Shown: positions 6,891 to 8,067 of the stretch, piece after piece | Layout of the letters: the number at the start of each line of letters is the position of its first letter | Numbering within the stretch: the first letter of the stretch is position 1 | Assembly: GCA_007119305.1 (NCBI GenBank) | Contig: SKPY01000370.1 | Coordinates: 1 to 8,067 of the forward strand | Length of the DNA: 8,067 bases | Source of the DNA: Nitriliruptorales bacterium | Lineage (GTDB): Bacteria; Actinomycetota; Nitriliruptoria; Euzebyales; Egibacteraceae | Direction: 5' to 3' | Notes under the pieces: model-generated | Databases searched by the model: none | Told to the model about the DNA's origin: nothing | What the model saw: the letters and a program-made list of their open reading frames with translations, nothing else | Translations under genes and position numbers: made by a program

Positions 6891-6921
6891 TTGGGCATAG
6901 TTGAGTATAGAAGACTAAGAT
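6891..6921 (+). promoter_or_regulatory. Candidate clpB promoter
   Basis: The best pair of hexamers ahead of clpB is TTGGGC (6891-6896) and TAAGAT (6916-6921). They match the -35 and -10 consensus at 4 of 6 positions each, with the TA...T form common in actinobacteria. The 19-nt spacer is long. Transcription would begin near 6927-6930, giving a leader of roughly 35 nt. The location in the only A+T-rich island of the intergenic region supports it, but the match is modest. Confidence 0.35.
6900..6920. promoter_or_regulatory. HAIR-like HspR operator upstream of clpB (imperfect)
   Basis: HspR binds the HAIR inverted repeat CTTGAGT-N7-ACTCAAG. Bases 6900-6920 read GTTGAGT-ATAGAAG-ACTAAGA. The left arm matches 6 of 7 and the spacer is exactly 7. 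The right arm keeps ACT and one further A; dropping one base from the consensus arm (ACT-AAG) makes it match better. The site overlaps the spacer and -10 of the candidate clpB promoter, where a repressor would block transcription. hspR lies in the same window and clpB is a known HspR target, which raises confidence above what the motif alone would give. Confidence 0.6.
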
Positions 6922-6963
6922 TTCCTGTGTGCATAGACCGCATGAGCAGGGTACGCTGTGGGC

Positions 6964-8067
<1,104 letters not shown>

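Larger units (their letters stand above)
6745..6963. other. Divergent pntAA/clpB intergenic region with G+C dyads
   Basis: 219 bp between the two start codons. The pnt-proximal part is G+C-rich and holds short dyads: CCTG-T-CAGG (6770-6778); CGCGCA/TGCGCG (6813-6818 with 6828-6833); and a larger one at 6849-6881. The larger one can pair GGCCGC (6849-6854) with GCGGCC (6876-6881), or alternatively CCGCACC (6860-6866) with GGTGCGG (6873-6879). For pntAA the best -10-like hexamer I see on the minus strand is TACGCT (6787-6782), with no convincing -35. From about 6885 the base composition shifts to A+T-rich, and the clpB control elements lie there. Confidence 0.5.

Noticed and set aside
5641..6900. 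419-codon plus-strand open frame antisense to pntAA
   Set aside because: Same shadow effect; no domain, and it would run across the pntAA start and through the intergenic dyads.

Overview
The window is a stretch of bacterial chromosome with high G+C (estimated by eye at about 70%). All eight genes belong to well-known families, and they are tightly packed. The combination of a dnaK-grpE-dnaJ-hspR operon, a DnaJ1-type DnaJ, a MerR-family HspR repressor and a HAIR-like site in front of clpB is the heat-shock arrangement typical of Actinomycetota. High G+C, GTG starts and TANNNT-like promoter elements agree with that. I cannot place it more precisely; a deep-branching actinobacterial class is possible but is only a guess.

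Bases 1-3830 (+ strand) hold the 3' three quarters of dnaK (its start lies off the left edge), then grpE, dnaJ and hspR with gaps of 68, 10 and 6 bp. This is the Hsp70 folding machine plus its own repressor. The only notable intergenic structure is a perfect 11-bp G+C hairpin between dnaK and grpE.

Bases 3856-6744 (- strand) hold a three-gene proton-translocating NAD(P) transhydrogenase operon, transcribed in the order pntAA-pntAB-pntB. It ends tail to tail with hspR across only 25 bp. pntAA and pntAB overlap by 4 bp (ATGA). The operon couples the proton gradient to NADPH production and has no obvious functional tie to the chaperones. The membrane subunits appear to lack a histidine at both positions where I recall characterised enzymes carrying the proton-path histidine.

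Bases 6745-6963 are the divergent intergenic region between pntAA and clpB. It is G+C-rich with dyads on the pnt side. On the clpB side it becomes an A+T-rich island that holds an imperfect HAIR operator and a candidate promoter. Bases 6964-8067 (+ strand) are the first 368 codons of clpB, cut by the right edge.

Working together, DnaK-GrpE-DnaJ and ClpB form the disaggregation bi-chaperone. HspR, with DnaK as co-repressor in studied actinobacteria, probably represses both the dnaK operon (its promoter is outside the window) and clpB. I see no mobile element, CRISPR array, RNA gene or clearly novel system. The interesting points are regulatory details, the placement of the pnt operon and the unusual transhydrogenase residues.
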